Assembly (NCBI RefSeq): GCF_000238355.1
Contig: NZ_AHCA01000011.1
Span: 1 to 64,000, forward strand
Length of the DNA stretch: 64,000 nucleotides
From: Pseudoalteromonas haloplanktis ATCC 14393
Lineage (GTDB): Bacteria > Pseudomonadota > Gammaproteobacteria > Enterobacterales > Alteromonadaceae
Reading direction: 5' to 3'
Made by a program: the position numbers and the translations under genes. The notes below the pieces were generated by a model. The model was not told the origin of the DNA. It saw nothing but the letters and a program-made list of their open reading frames with translations, and made no database searches. Below are positions 36,617-45,100 of this stretch, in pieces; position 1 is the first letter of the stretch; each line of letters starts with the position of its first letter.

Positions 36617-37045
36617 ATGACGATTAAGAAATCAGCACTCTCACATTGGTCTGGTGATATAAAATCAGGTAAAGGCCAAATAAACACTGAAAGCGGAGCG
36701 TTAACAAACCAACCGTATGGCTTCAACACTCGCTTTGAAGATAAACAAGGGACTAACCCTGAAGAGCTTATCGCTGCTGCGCACAGTGCCTGTTTTAGTA
36801 TGGCGCTTTCACTTGCACTAACAGAAGCTAATTATGTCGCCGATGATATCACCACGAGTGCGGTGGTTAGTTTAGATGAAGTAGATGACGGCTTTGAGGT
36901 GACTCATATTGCGTTACATGTTGAGGCAAAAATCGCCGGTATTTCTGAGCAGGAGTTTAATAAGCTTTGTGATCAAACCAAACAAGGCTGCCCTATTTCC
37001 AAATTAATGAATGCAGAGATCTCACTTTCTACGGCACTCAATTAA
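36617..37045 (+). CDS. osmC: OsmC-family peroxiredoxin
   Basis: A 142-residue protein of the OsmC branch of the Ohr/OsmC family, which reduces organic hydroperoxides with a pair of cysteines. The first Cys lies in NPEELIAAAHSACFSMALS and the second in CDQTKQGCPISKLM. Full AAAGGAG lies directly before a first ATG (36611), too close to be used, so the next ATG at 36617 is the probable start. It is followed by a hairpin shared with the convergent TonB receptor gene. Confidence 0.88.
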   Translation: MTIKKSALSHWSGDIKSGKGQINTESGALTNQPYGFNTRFEDKQGTNPEELIAAAHSACFSMALSLALTEANYVADDITTSAVVSLDEVDDGFEVTHIALHVEAKIAGISEQEFNKLCDQTKQGCPISKLMNAEISLSTALN

Positions 37046-37058
37046 ATTCAAGATGCAT

Positions 37059-37090
37059 ATACTCAAGCTACCGTGAGGTAGTTTGAGTAT
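37059..37090. terminator. Terminator between osmC and the TonB receptor gene
   Basis: ATACTCAAGCTACC and GGTAGTTTGAGTAT form a 14-bp stem with one G-U pair and a 4-nt loop, between two convergent genes. Confidence 0.6.
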
Positions 37091-37115
37091 AAATTAACTT
37101 ACGTGTGCTCATGAG

Positions 37116-39749
37116 TTAAAAGTTAATATCTAACTTCAAATAGCCACGTCTGCCGAGTAAATCGTAGGTCATTACATCGGTATTTGCGTCATTCCATGAG
37201 GTTAAAAAGGGCGCATTTTTATCAAAGATATTATCGATCCCTATCGCTAGTGATGTATTTTGCGTAATAAAATAACGACCTTGAATATCGTTATAAACAA
37301 TACTCGGTACTGCACTGCCAATGGGCCCGCCGCCATTTACATCATCAGCGGTACCAATATAACGCATGGCATAATGTGCCGACCACGTAGCTGCTTTGAC
37401 ACTCACGCCTAAATTTGCGCGCCACTTGGTGTAACTTCCCTGATCTTCGGTTATATAACCTAATAAACTTTGTGTGGCTTGACCGGCAAAAGGAGTGTTT
37501 TCATGTTTTAGTAAACGTGTCGCATCCAGTTCAAATTGACTACTTAAACCAAATAAATCGGTATTGTAGCGGGTGTTAAAATCTATTCCACTGACTTTCT
37601 CAAAGGCTGCATTTACTGGCCGCTGGCTTAGGGAGTTAACTTGACCTGTCACAGGATGACGGGTAAATGTATCGCAGTAAGCACTATAAACATCAGGATC
37701 GGTATAACATAATTTGAGCGCATCTGAGCCATTTACCGAAGTAATTGCATCTTCCACTTCAATATCAAAATAATCAACGGTAGTAGATAAACCTTCAATA
37801 AAATTAGATTGCCATACCATGCCTAAAGTTAGTGTGTCTGCAGATTCTGGATTTACATCAGGATTGCCGCCAACTGAGGTGCGAATTGTAGTACCGTCTT
37901 GCACAAAATCAGCGGGTAAACCAGCCGCTAAGCAATTTGCAGCTATCTCACCTGTTGCGTTTTCACAGGGGTCAATAGTGCGAAGATTTTCAGCATTTGT
38001 ACCACCAAAAAGCTCGGTTATCATCGGTGTTCTAAAGGCTGTTGATTTAACCCCACGCAGCATTAAACTATCAACAACTTGCCATGTTAGGCCTACTTTA
38101 TAAGTCATCTTACTGCCAAACGTACTGTAATCTGAATACCGAGTCGCAACCTGCGCCTCAACGCTCTCAAGTACAGGGATAGCAAGCTCTATAAAACCTT
38201 CGGTTACTGAATAGCTGCCATCAATGGCATCTTCACCGCCATTTGCAAGTACCGTTGAATCAGGATTACGCCAGCCACTTTCATCTCGTTTTTCAAGCCC
38301 TGCAGCAAAGGCAAGTTCCCCTGCTGGCAACTCTAGTAAATCACCAGATAAATTAAAGGTCAGTGAACGTAATTCATTACCTCCATTACCTTCGCGACGA
38401 TATTTTACGTAATCAATCACCTCAGGGGTTAATTCATCAACGCCAAACCAGTCGCCACATGGGATCGCGGCAGCACTTTCATAGCTACAAATAGTGTCAT
38501 CAAGGGTATTTGCTACTTTGCTAATATCTTGATCAAACGTCCAGCCATCAGTACCGGTGTTGCGACCATAGTTATAAGCTAACTGCCAAGTCCAATTATT
38601 ATTTAAAACCCCATCAAGGCCAACCACAATGCGCGCAGTATTGGTCTCTTGGAAAAAATACGGTGCACCTAGCTCAACATTACGTCGCCTTGTTAGTTCT
38701 AAGTCTTGCCCGGTAGGATTATAAGCAAAGTCTTTTGATACCATAATGCCACTGATACTACGCGGTGTTACAATCTGCTCTGATTGACGATTGCTGTACT
38801 GCGCTTCGGTAAATAAATTTAAGTTATCACTTAGCTCATAGGTAAAGTTGGTCGATACATTTATCCGCTCACTTGGGTTAACGGCATTTAAGTAACTGAT
38901 ATAATTAAAGCCATGTTTAGCTGAGTCATAAGCTTCATAGCTATTACCATCACCATTTGGGTCTTGATTAAACTGAACACTGCTACCATCCGCCAATAAA
39001 GCACGCCCACCTGCCGTTGTTGCGCTGCCAAAACAATCTAACTGGCTACTGCCATCTTCATGAACCGTTTCACTTTTAGCGCAATCGATTCTATCTGACT
39101 GCCTGACTGCTTCGGTATTTATATAGCTTGCACTAAACACAAAATGGCCTCGTTCAAACTCCCCCCCAACATTAAAACTAAATTCTTGGCTTTGCCCTTC
39201 ACCATCGTCAGCTGCGCCTATTTGAGCGCTAAACTCTGCGCCATCTAGTTGTGTTTTAGTGATGATATTAACCACCCCTGCAACCGCATCAGCGCCATAA
39301 ATAGCCGATGCACCATCTTTAAGTACTTCCACTCGCTCAATAATAGATGTGGGGATCATATTTAAATCAACTGAACTATTAGCTCCCGTACCACCATTGA
39401 CAATACGGCGGCCATTGAGTAGCACAAGCGTGCGTTTAATCCCCATCCCTCTCAAATTGACTTGTGCTGTGCCATAACCCCCACTGGTCCAATAGGCATT
39501 AGTGGCATTACCTGCAACCCCAGCAGAAAACGACATACGCTGCAGCAAGTCTTCTACATTTACTATGCCCGTTTGGACGATTTGTGCGGCATCAATAACC
39601 GTTACAGGGCTGGCACTTTCAAAATCAGTGCGCTTAATATGAGAGCCGGTGACATTAATGTGCTCGATATTATCGCCGCCGTCATTAGCAACAGCGTGTA
39701 AACTTGTTAGTGCAAGGGAAATGGCTGAAAATGCCAGGAGATTATTCAT
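37116..39749 (-). CDS. TonB-dependent outer-membrane receptor
   Basis: An 877-residue receptor: signal peptide to about residue 22, a short TonB-box region (IEHINVTGS), a plug domain (SPVTVIDAAQIVQ...VNLRGMGIKRTLVLLNGRRI...IERVEVLKDGASAIYGADAVAGVVNI) and a 22-strand-type barrel ending in RGYLKLDINF, with the final Phe required for barrel insertion. This subtype, common in Alteromonadales, often imports peptides or glycans, but no neighbouring enzyme names the substrate. Upstream DNA has a 25-bp direct repeat and a 16-mer also found before the other TonB receptor in this window. Confidence 0.9.
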   Translation of the reverse strand: MNNLLAFSAISLALTSLHAVANDGGDNIEHINVTGSHIKRTDFESASPVTVIDAAQIVQTGIVNVEDLLQRMSFSAGVAGNATNAYWTSGGYGTAQVNLRGMGIKRTLVLLNGRRIVNGGTGANSSVDLNMIPTSIIERVEVLKDGASAIYGADAVAGVVNIITKTQLDGAEFSAQIGAADDGEGQSQEFSFNVGGEFERGHFVFSASYINTEAVRQSDRIDCAKSETVHEDGSSQLDCFGSATTAGGRALLADGSSVQFNQDPNGDGNSYEAYDSAKHGFNYISYLNAVNPSERINVSTNFTYELSDNLNLFTEAQYSNRQSEQIVTPRSISGIMVSKDFAYNPTGQDLELTRRRNVELGAPYFFQETNTARIVVGLDGVLNNNWTWQLAYNYGRNTGTDGWTFDQDISKVANTLDDTICSYESAAAIPCGDWFGVDELTPEVIDYVKYRREGNGGNELRSLTFNLSGDLLELPAGELAFAAGLEKRDESGWRNPDSTVLANGGEDAIDGSYSVTEGFIELAIPVLESVEAQVATRYSDYSTFGSKMTYKVGLTWQVVDSLMLRGVKSTAFRTPMITELFGGTNAENLRTIDPCENATGEIAANCLAAGLPADFVQDGTTIRTSVGGNPDVNPESADTLTLGMVWQSNFIEGLSTTVDYFDIEVEDAITSVNGSDALKLCYTDPDVYSAYCDTFTRHPVTGQVNSLSQRPVNAAFEKVSGIDFNTRYNTDLFGLSSQFELDATRLLKHENTPFAGQATQSLLGYITEDQGSYTKWRANLGVSVKAATWSAHYAMRYIGTADDVNGGGPIGSAVPSIVYNDIQGRYFITQNTSLAIGIDNIFDKNAPFLTSWNDANTDVMTYDLLGRRGYLKLDINF

Positions 39750-39821
39750 AAATACGGCCTATTAATGATTTTTATTGTAGAAATAGGCGCTTATGATAAT
39801 GATTTATGTGTCACTGAGAAT

Positions 39822-39837
39822 GTGACAAATTGTCGCA
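39822..39837 (-). promoter_or_regulatory. Quasi-palindrome shared by two TonB-receptor promoters
   Basis: GTGACAAATTGTCGCA, 73 bases upstream of the TonB receptor start. The core GACAA-A-TTGTC is an inverted repeat. The same 16-mer occurs at 60789-60804, 67 bases upstream of the copper-type receptor gene. A regulator binding site is inferred. Confidence 0.5.
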
Positions 39838-39841
39838 GGAG

Positions 39842-39882
39842 CAGGTTAACCTATCGAAACTGGCCACAGGTTAACCTATCGA
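39842..39882. repeat. Two copies of a 16-bp direct repeat, 25-bp period
   Basis: CAGGTTAACCTATCGA occurs at 39842-39857 and 39867-39882. Each contains the palindrome GGTTAACC. The pair lies upstream of the TonB receptor gene and just after the stop of the 151-residue gene. It could be a pair of operator sites. Confidence 0.75.
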
Positions 39883-39886
39883 TTGT

Positions 39887-40342
39887 TTATGCTTTTACAG
39901 AAAGTAATGAGTCACTTTGTGATAGACCAAACTTCTCTTGCACGGATGCTAAAATAGACGCTTTATCTTCATCATTTAATTGATCTGAATAGTTGGTAAG
40001 CAACTCATCTAAGTAACTGACCATCTCTTGGGTGTTAACCTGCTCAGCACCACCTTGTGGTGGAGGGCCAGGCGGGCGACCACCTTCAGGGCGACCCATT
40101 TCTCCCACTTGCGCGGCATCAAAGCCTGCCTCAGCCATCAGCTCTTGCATTTCTTGACCAGGTTGAATACCCGCTTCTTGAAAAGCTGCAACAATAGACT
40201 GTGCGTCTGCTGTTGTTAAATTTTCTGGGTCAAATTGAGATAAGGTTTCGCTCATTAACTCTGTTTGTTCACTCGTTAGAGGCTGAGCTTTTGGGCGCTG
40301 CATTGGCTCAAAACTGGCGCCAGATGAAATACTATTGATCAT
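39887..40342 (-). CDS. Hypothetical protein next to EF-hand gene
   Basis: A 151-residue protein without a signal peptide. Helical N-terminal half (LTSEQTELMSETLSQFDPENLTTADAQSIVAAFQEAGIQPGQEMQELMAEAGFD), a Gly/Pro-rich linker (GRPEGGRPPGPPPQGG) and a helical C-terminal part ending NDEDKASILASVQEKFGL. The spaced acidic residues resemble degenerate EF-hand helices but no canonical calcium loop is present. It follows the EF-hand gene by nine bases with AAGGA before its ATG and is therefore in the two-component regulator's predicted target operon. Name not recognised. Confidence 0.65.
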   Translation of the reverse strand: MINSISSGASFEPMQRPKAQPLTSEQTELMSETLSQFDPENLTTADAQSIVAAFQEAGIQPGQEMQELMAEAGFDAAQVGEMGRPEGGRPPGPPPQGGAEQVNTQEMVSYLDELLTNYSDQLNDEDKASILASVQEKFGLSQSDSLLSVKA

Positions 40343-40351
40343 GGTTGTTCC

Positions 40352-40633
40352 TTATCTTTGACGGTGCGGTGGTTTATGAGAGGTAAATTCTTCTTCGCTG
40401 ATCTCACCATTTTGATTGGTATCTATCTGATTAAAAAATTCTTCGATATCATCTACGCCTGGTGGTAGCTCTTGAGCACTGAATTCTGATAGATCTATAA
40501 TGCCATTACCATCTACATCAATGGTTGAAAAATCAGGGCGTGGTGGTCGGTTTTCTCGGTTTTTAGCATCTACATGGGCTGTAAAGCCAACACATAATGT
40601 AGTTAATAAGGCGATTGCTGTTAACGATTTCAT
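40352..40633 (-). CDS. Exported small EF-hand calcium-binding protein
   Basis: A 93-residue secreted protein: signal peptide to about residue 23, an Arg/Pro-rich stretch, then two canonical EF-hand loops, DVDGNGIIDLSE (39-50) and DTNQNGEISEEE (71-82), with Ca ligands at positions 1, 3, 5, 7, 9 and 12. It ends in HKPPHRQR. The gene lies directly downstream of the response-regulator gene and behind a predicted response-regulator site at 40683-40711, so its expression is probably controlled by that system. Confidence 0.8.
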   Translation of the reverse strand: MKSLTAIALLTTLCVGFTAHVDAKNRENRPPRPDFSTIDVDGNGIIDLSEFSAQELPPGVDDIEEFFNQIDTNQNGEISEEEFTSHKPPHRQR

Positions 40634-40682
40634 AATTCAACCTCTTGCAGGTATTAAGTAACTACCGACAAGAGTAAGTGTT

Positions 40683-40711
40683 AAAAGCGCAAACAATGTG
40701 CAAAAAATAAG
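40683..40711 (-). promoter_or_regulatory. Predicted response-regulator site before EF-hand gene
   Basis: On the minus strand TTTGCACATTGTTTGCGC forms a direct repeat of TTTGC with an exact 11-base period, 50 bases before the EF-hand start. The 29-bp element matches one before the YHYH gene at 27 of 29 positions. OmpR/PhoB-family regulators bind such direct repeats. Confidence 0.7.
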
Positions 40712-40716
40712 GAAGT

Positions 40717-41394
40717 TTAAGGTTTTACAAAGCGATAACCAACGCCATAAACCGATTGAATAACACTGTCTTGTTCACACACTTCATCGAGTTTTTTACG
40801 TAATTTTTTAATATGACTATCAATAGTACGAAAGCTCACAATACGTTGATCAGTATACATATTAGCCATTAAGCTTTCACGGTTAAAAATGCGGTTAGGT
40901 TTTTCAAATAATGGTTTAAATAACTGAAATTCAACACTGGTAAGTTCTACTGAGCGCCCTTTATATTGCACACTAAAAGTATTTTCATCTAGATACATAT
41001 CCGTATTTTGCTGTGGCTTTGCCAATTCACTACGCCTTAATAAGGATTTTACACGGGCAACAACTTCGGCATAACTAAACGGTTTACAAACATAGTCGTC
41101 CGCGCCGAGCTCCAAACCTAATAGGCGATCTATTTCTTCAACTTTGGCTGAAACCATTATGATTGGCACTGTTGAAAACTGTCTGATCTGTTTGCACAAC
41201 TCAATACCACTTGTTCCTGGCAGCATCACATCAAGTAAAATGACATTAGGGTGATTTTCTTTGAGCCACGGCAGTACTTCATCACCATGATGGATTTGAT
41301 GAGTAGCAAAATGTTGATTTAATAAAAAATCGCTCATTAAATTAGCAAGTTTAACTTCGTCTTCGACTATAAGTACTTTCGCTGGGGCTGCCAT
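40717..41394 (-). CDS. OmpR-family response regulator
   Basis: A 225-residue response regulator. Receiver domain: acidic pocket E11/D12, phosphorylated D55 in VILLDVMLPG, VSAK and the late KPFSYAEVVARV. The C-terminal winged helix (about 130-223) has VELTSVEFQLFKPL and VSFRTIDSHIKKLRKKLDE...YGVGYRF. GGAG seven bases upstream; the start is one base after the kinase stop, so the two are translated together. Closest to BaeR/RstA-type regulators by eye. Two near-identical direct-repeat elements near this gene are its likely targets. Confidence 0.92.
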   Translation of the reverse strand: MAAPAKVLIVEDEVKLANLMSDFLLNQHFATHQIHHGDEVLPWLKENHPNVILLDVMLPGTSGIELCKQIRQFSTVPIIMVSAKVEEIDRLLGLELGADDYVCKPFSYAEVVARVKSLLRRSELAKPQQNTDMYLDENTFSVQYKGRSVELTSVEFQLFKPLFEKPNRIFNRESLMANMYTDQRIVSFRTIDSHIKKLRKKLDEVCEQDSVIQSVYGVGYRFVKP

Positions 41395-41395
41395 T

Positions 41396-42847
41396 TTAAT
41401 ACTCCATGGGTAATTTTATCATAATACCTAAACCGCCCAATGGGGCTCTCATCGCAGCGATTTCACCTTGATGGGCATGCACTATATGTTGACAAAGAGA
41501 CAAGCCAAGTCCCGAACCACCTTGCTGGCGGTTGCGCGCATCATCTACGCGATATAAATACTCGAATAAATGCGCTAAATGTTCATCTTCAACTCCTATG
41601 CCATTGTCTTCAATGTTGATAACAACATAGTTTTGGCTTATTGACGTGACTTTAGTGACTGCTATTTGTAATTTTGAACACTGAGCATAATGCACCGCGT
41701 TCATTAAAATATTACCAAATAACTGCATCAAACGGGTATTGTCAGCACTAATTGTTATTTCTTCGCTGAATTCAGTGATATTTAATTCAATTGCGTTATT
41801 TTTAAAAATAGTGGTGTATTTTTGTTTAACTGTAAGCAGTAACTCAGCAATTGATAATGGCTGCATCGTAAAATGCATACCGCCTAACTCTGCACTATTG
41901 AGCATATGTAAGTCTTCAATCAAACGCTTTAAATGATGAGCTTCATCATTTGCAGAACGAATATTCTCAACAGATAAAGGGCGGACGCCAAGTTGCATTG
42001 CTTCAAGCTCCCCCATTAAAATCGCAATTGGAGTGCGGAGTTCATGCGATGTATTAGCAAGCCAACGTTTACGTACTTGCTCATTGTGGGCGAGTGTCAA
42101 TGCTAGCGTGTTATAGTCTTCACTTAATTGACCAATTTCATCATGACGTTTGAGTTTTAGTTGATGCTCAAAGTTTCCTTGACTAAGCTGGTGCATACCT
42201 TTGGCTATTTTTTTAACTGGGCCGACTAAATTCCGCGCTAAAAAAAATGTAATGAGTAAGGTACACGAAAGTGCGATTAAGCCAATCAACCATAGGTAAC
42301 TGGTTTGTTGCTCTAAAAAGTCTAATTCGTAACCATCAACTAAACCTTTGCGTTTAGACACTGCAAGGTAACCTATTACTTTGTCATTGAGTTCAATAGG
42401 GATGTCAGTATACTTTAAATCACTTTTATAGTGCCCTACTATCACTTTTTTATGACTATCAAGTAGCGCATAATCTGCTGCGTGCCCGGGGGGTAATCTG
42501 TGCTCGGGGGGGACTGGTCTGTCTAAGGTCATAGAACGCTCAAGCCTTTGCCTATGAGGCTCTCTTTTACGAGGCGGTATATCTGGTACAAATTGGCTAT
42601 CTACTAGTTGCTGTATTACTAACCTGAAAAACTGTCGTTCATCACCTTCGAAGCTTCGCCACGATGAATCCCTTTGATAACGCTGTGCAAATTGACTCAC
42701 TAACGGTTGTAACGCTTTGACTTCTTTTGCATTGACATAATCAATCATGCCTTGGCCTATGCTCCATTGCATCAGCAATACAAGGCTTGTGATCAGTAAA
42801 AAGCTGAAACTAAAGAGGATCAAAAATAATTTATTGTGTATTTTCAT
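41396..42847 (-). CDS. Sensor histidine kinase, BaeS-like
   Basis: A 483-residue inner-membrane kinase. TM1 (about 9-30), a periplasmic sensor of about 150 residues, TM2 (about 185-204), HAMP, HisKA with H268 in ANTSHELRTPIAIL, and HATPase_c motifs (NILMNAVHYAQ, NIEDNGIGVED, GGSGLGLSLCQHIV). The sensor has an unusual Pro/His/Arg-rich patch at residues 89-121 (PPRKREPHRQR, PVPPEHRLPPGHA) that could bind a metal or an anionic ligand. The signal is unknown. It precedes the response-regulator gene and follows a terminator. Confidence 0.92.
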   Translation of the reverse strand: MKIHNKLFLILFSFSFLLITSLVLLMQWSIGQGMIDYVNAKEVKALQPLVSQFAQRYQRDSSWRSFEGDERQFFRLVIQQLVDSQFVPDIPPRKREPHRQRLERSMTLDRPVPPEHRLPPGHAADYALLDSHKKVIVGHYKSDLKYTDIPIELNDKVIGYLAVSKRKGLVDGYELDFLEQQTSYLWLIGLIALSCTLLITFFLARNLVGPVKKIAKGMHQLSQGNFEHQLKLKRHDEIGQLSEDYNTLALTLAHNEQVRKRWLANTSHELRTPIAILMGELEAMQLGVRPLSVENIRSANDEAHHLKRLIEDLHMLNSAELGGMHFTMQPLSIAELLLTVKQKYTTIFKNNAIELNITEFSEEITISADNTRLMQLFGNILMNAVHYAQCSKLQIAVTKVTSISQNYVVINIEDNGIGVEDEHLAHLFEYLYRVDDARNRQQGGSGLGLSLCQHIVHAHQGEIAAMRAPLGGLGIMIKLPMEY

Positions 42848-42860
42848 TTCTACCGCTTAT

Positions 42861-42882
42861 AAAAAAGGTATCCCTACCTTTT
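42861..42882 (-). terminator. Terminator between YHYH operon and the kinase gene
   Basis: AAAAGGTA (42863-42870) and TACCTTTT (42875-42882) form a stem with a 4-nt loop, followed by six T residues on the minus strand. It separates the YHYH unit from the two-component genes. Confidence 0.7.
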
Positions 42883-42915
42883 GGGAAATATTAATCGTCG
42901 CTTGATGTTATCAAG

Positions 42916-43455
42916 TTACTTGTTTTTAGCTAACTTAGATAGCACTGGAAAGCTTTCAAATCGGTAAGTGATTAGCTCATCTACTTGATCGTTAATGTAT
43001 AAAGTAGCAACAATTTTTTTATCTTGCGCACTCCAATACATATGACCATGATTATTCAGTGTCACCGAAATGGTATTAATACCCGCACTAAACAACGTTG
43101 TAGGTAAATGGACATACTGTCCATAAACACGCTGAATTTTAACCCCATTAATATATAAATGAGCATGGCCTGCCAACATGCCTGTTTTTGGGTCTTGCTG
43201 TGCAGACATGAGAGCGTTCATACTGATACCCGCAGGTGGCGGTGTCAGTACATAATTTTGGGTATTAATTGTCAGGTTATACCCTGACATCGCATCTTGC
43301 TCAAGCGCTAAGCTCAGAGCAGGCACAGGGATCTCAGCGGGCACAGCAATTGGCAGATGTGAGTGATCCATTGCCATAGTTTGCACCTGAGCCACGCCAA
43401 CACTCAACCTCAACAAAAGCGTTAAACACACAGTAGAAATTATTACTTTCATCAT
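42916..43455 (-). CDS. Exported hypothetical protein paired with YHYH protein
   Basis: A 179-residue secreted protein: signal peptide to about residue 22, a Met/His-rich start of the mature chain (TMAMDHSHLP), then a beta-rich domain with GHAHLYINGVKIQRVYGQYVHLP and NTISVTLNNHGHMYWSAQDKK. The clustered His/Met/Tyr could bind a metal such as copper, but no family name is certain. It begins six bases after the YHYH stop, so the two are co-translated and probably work on the same ligand. Confidence 0.6.
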   Translation of the reverse strand: MMKVIISTVCLTLLLRLSVGVAQVQTMAMDHSHLPIAVPAEIPVPALSLALEQDAMSGYNLTINTQNYVLTPPPAGISMNALMSAQQDPKTGMLAGHAHLYINGVKIQRVYGQYVHLPTTLFSAGINTISVTLNNHGHMYWSAQDKKIVATLYINDQVDELITYRFESFPVLSKLAKNK

Positions 43456-43461
43456 AACTTC

Positions 43462-45006
43462 CTACGAACGTGGTGGCGGCCCCATGGTATCACCCGTACT
43501 ACAACGGCCAATTGAATTCTCTGGTAGCTGACCTTTAAAACGCGGCCCTATTTGGTATGGAAATGACGGTTGCAATTTGCCATTACTATCAAGAGCAAGT
43601 GTAATATGGTAGTGATAGCCTTTACCATCATTGGTATCATGGCCGTTATGTTCATCAAGCTGAGCACCTGCTACAGCTTTTTGTGCATAGTAATAATCTT
43701 CAAAATAATAACCCGCATCTGCAGCTAATCTATTACCAGAAAGCGTAGTCACCAACTCGCCAATAGCAGGGCCTACCTCGGCACTTTCAACCCCTTGGCT
43801 AATATCGTATTGATCGATTAACACACAACTACGTTGACCTTCTGTAGCGCAACCAGCCTCACTTGTTGGCGCGCCATAATCACGTATTTGCCAACCACTG
43901 AGTGCTAATTCATCTTTGCTTTCATAAGGTCCATAAAGCGGATATCCATCCGCAGCAAAACCATAAATAGGCGAATGCGCTGAGCCATCATCATTTAACA
44001 TGTCAGCTAAACAACGGGTATAAAAGTGATGATGATATTCACCATTAGCAGCATGCCCACCGCATACATCGACATCGTACTGCTCAGCAATGGGAGCAAG
44101 TGTGTACCAGACATTTTGGCCATAACTCATGCCATCACCCCAGTTAAAAATACTGGTGCCATTAACCATCAAACCAACCGTGCCTAAGCCCGTCTCACAC
44201 ACGTCTTCGTTGTCTGTGGGTTCAAGGGTAAAATAAGCATCAACAGCTTGCTCTGTTGGACAACCAGGACCTGGTGGCCAATAACCGGCCCCCCCGGTAT
44301 CATTACAGTTTTCAGTACTGCTGTTATAACCGATATCTTCACCAAACAAGACCATTTGCCCCACTTGAGCCGAGGTAACACCATTGGCAAAATCGGTCGC
44401 AGCACGAGGACGGTTATTCAACCAGTCTATTTGCTCTTCACTCATAGTGACATCATAACGAGGCACCCCAGTGGCGTTAATATGCATATAATCAACATCA
44501 GCAATATTAACCACCTCAGCTAATTGCACATTTTCAGTGACGCCGGTGCTGCTATTTTGAATATAGGTTGAGTTAGTATCATTATTGATAATCCAACTCG
44601 ATACTAAGCTGCTATCGTTGTTTTGCGCTACAGTGACTAAAACCTCTACGGTATCGCTTACGGCTGCATTTACGCCATCGTCTACCGTTAAAGTAAAAAC
44701 GAAGGTTTCATTGTCTAATAAGGTCGGTGCTATAAATTGTGTCGCCGTAGAGCTACCATCACTTAAGGTAACCTCTGTACCTGATTTCTGTGACCACAGT
44801 ATAGATACATAGGCATCATCGTCATCAACACTGCCCATCAAATAAACTGTATCGCCACTGCTGACTTGTTGATCAACACCCGCATTTACCACTGGCGAGC
44901 TATTGACTACGTCAGTTGAAGTATCTGAATCACTGTTACAAGCCGCTAAACAAACACATAATATGCTGAGCGTAAATAAACTTGAAACTGATTTAAATGT
45001 AGACAT
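43462..45006 (-). CDS. YHYH-domain lipoprotein
   Basis: A 514-residue predicted lipoprotein (LAAC, Cys 23). An N-terminal PKD/Ig-like domain (about 30-125; SSPVVNAGVDQQVSSGDTVYLMG, FVFTLTVDDG) is followed by a YHYH domain: CGGHAANGEYHHHFYTRCLADML, YGFAADGYPLYGPYES and, near the end, GKGYHYHITL. The YHYH family is found in secreted proteins of unknown function, often next to calcium-binding or photosynthesis-linked genes elsewhere. The longest frame begins at 45057, but AAGGG seven bases before the ATG at 45006 and the lipoprotein signal fix the start. A predicted response-regulator element lies 42 bases upstream. Confidence 0.82.
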   Translation of the reverse strand: MSTFKSVSSLFTLSILCVCLAACNSDSDTSTDVVNSSPVVNAGVDQQVSSGDTVYLMGSVDDDDAYVSILWSQKSGTEVTLSDGSSTATQFIAPTLLDNETFVFTLTVDDGVNAAVSDTVEVLVTVAQNNDSSLVSSWIINNDTNSTYIQNSSTGVTENVQLAEVVNIADVDYMHINATGVPRYDVTMSEEQIDWLNNRPRAATDFANGVTSAQVGQMVLFGEDIGYNSSTENCNDTGGAGYWPPGPGCPTEQAVDAYFTLEPTDNEDVCETGLGTVGLMVNGTSIFNWGDGMSYGQNVWYTLAPIAEQYDVDVCGGHAANGEYHHHFYTRCLADMLNDDGSAHSPIYGFAADGYPLYGPYESKDELALSGWQIRDYGAPTSEAGCATEGQRSCVLIDQYDISQGVESAEVGPAIGELVTTLSGNRLAADAGYYFEDYYYAQKAVAGAQLDEHNGHDTNDGKGYHYHITLALDSNGKLQPSFPYQIGPRFKGQLPENSIGRCSTGDTMGPPPRS

Positions 45007-45047
45007 TGCAAGACCCTTAGATTGAACTTTTAGTAAAAGTACCGTCA

Positions 45048-45076
45048 AAAAGTGCAAACAATGTGCAAAAATTAAG
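45048..45076 (-). promoter_or_regulatory. Predicted response-regulator site before YHYH gene
   Basis: On the minus strand TTTGCACATTGTTTGCAC is a direct repeat of TTTGCAC with an 11-base period. The surrounding 29 bp match the element at 40683-40711 at 27 of 29 positions. It lies 42 bases before the YHYH start. Confidence 0.7.
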
Positions 45077-45100
45077 AAACAGCCAACAGCGCTGTTATTA

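Noticed and set aside
40352..42847. Shared PHRQR peptide in kinase sensor and EF-hand protein as proof of interaction
   Set aside because: Five residues in low-complexity Pro/His/Arg context can recur by chance; noted only as a hint.
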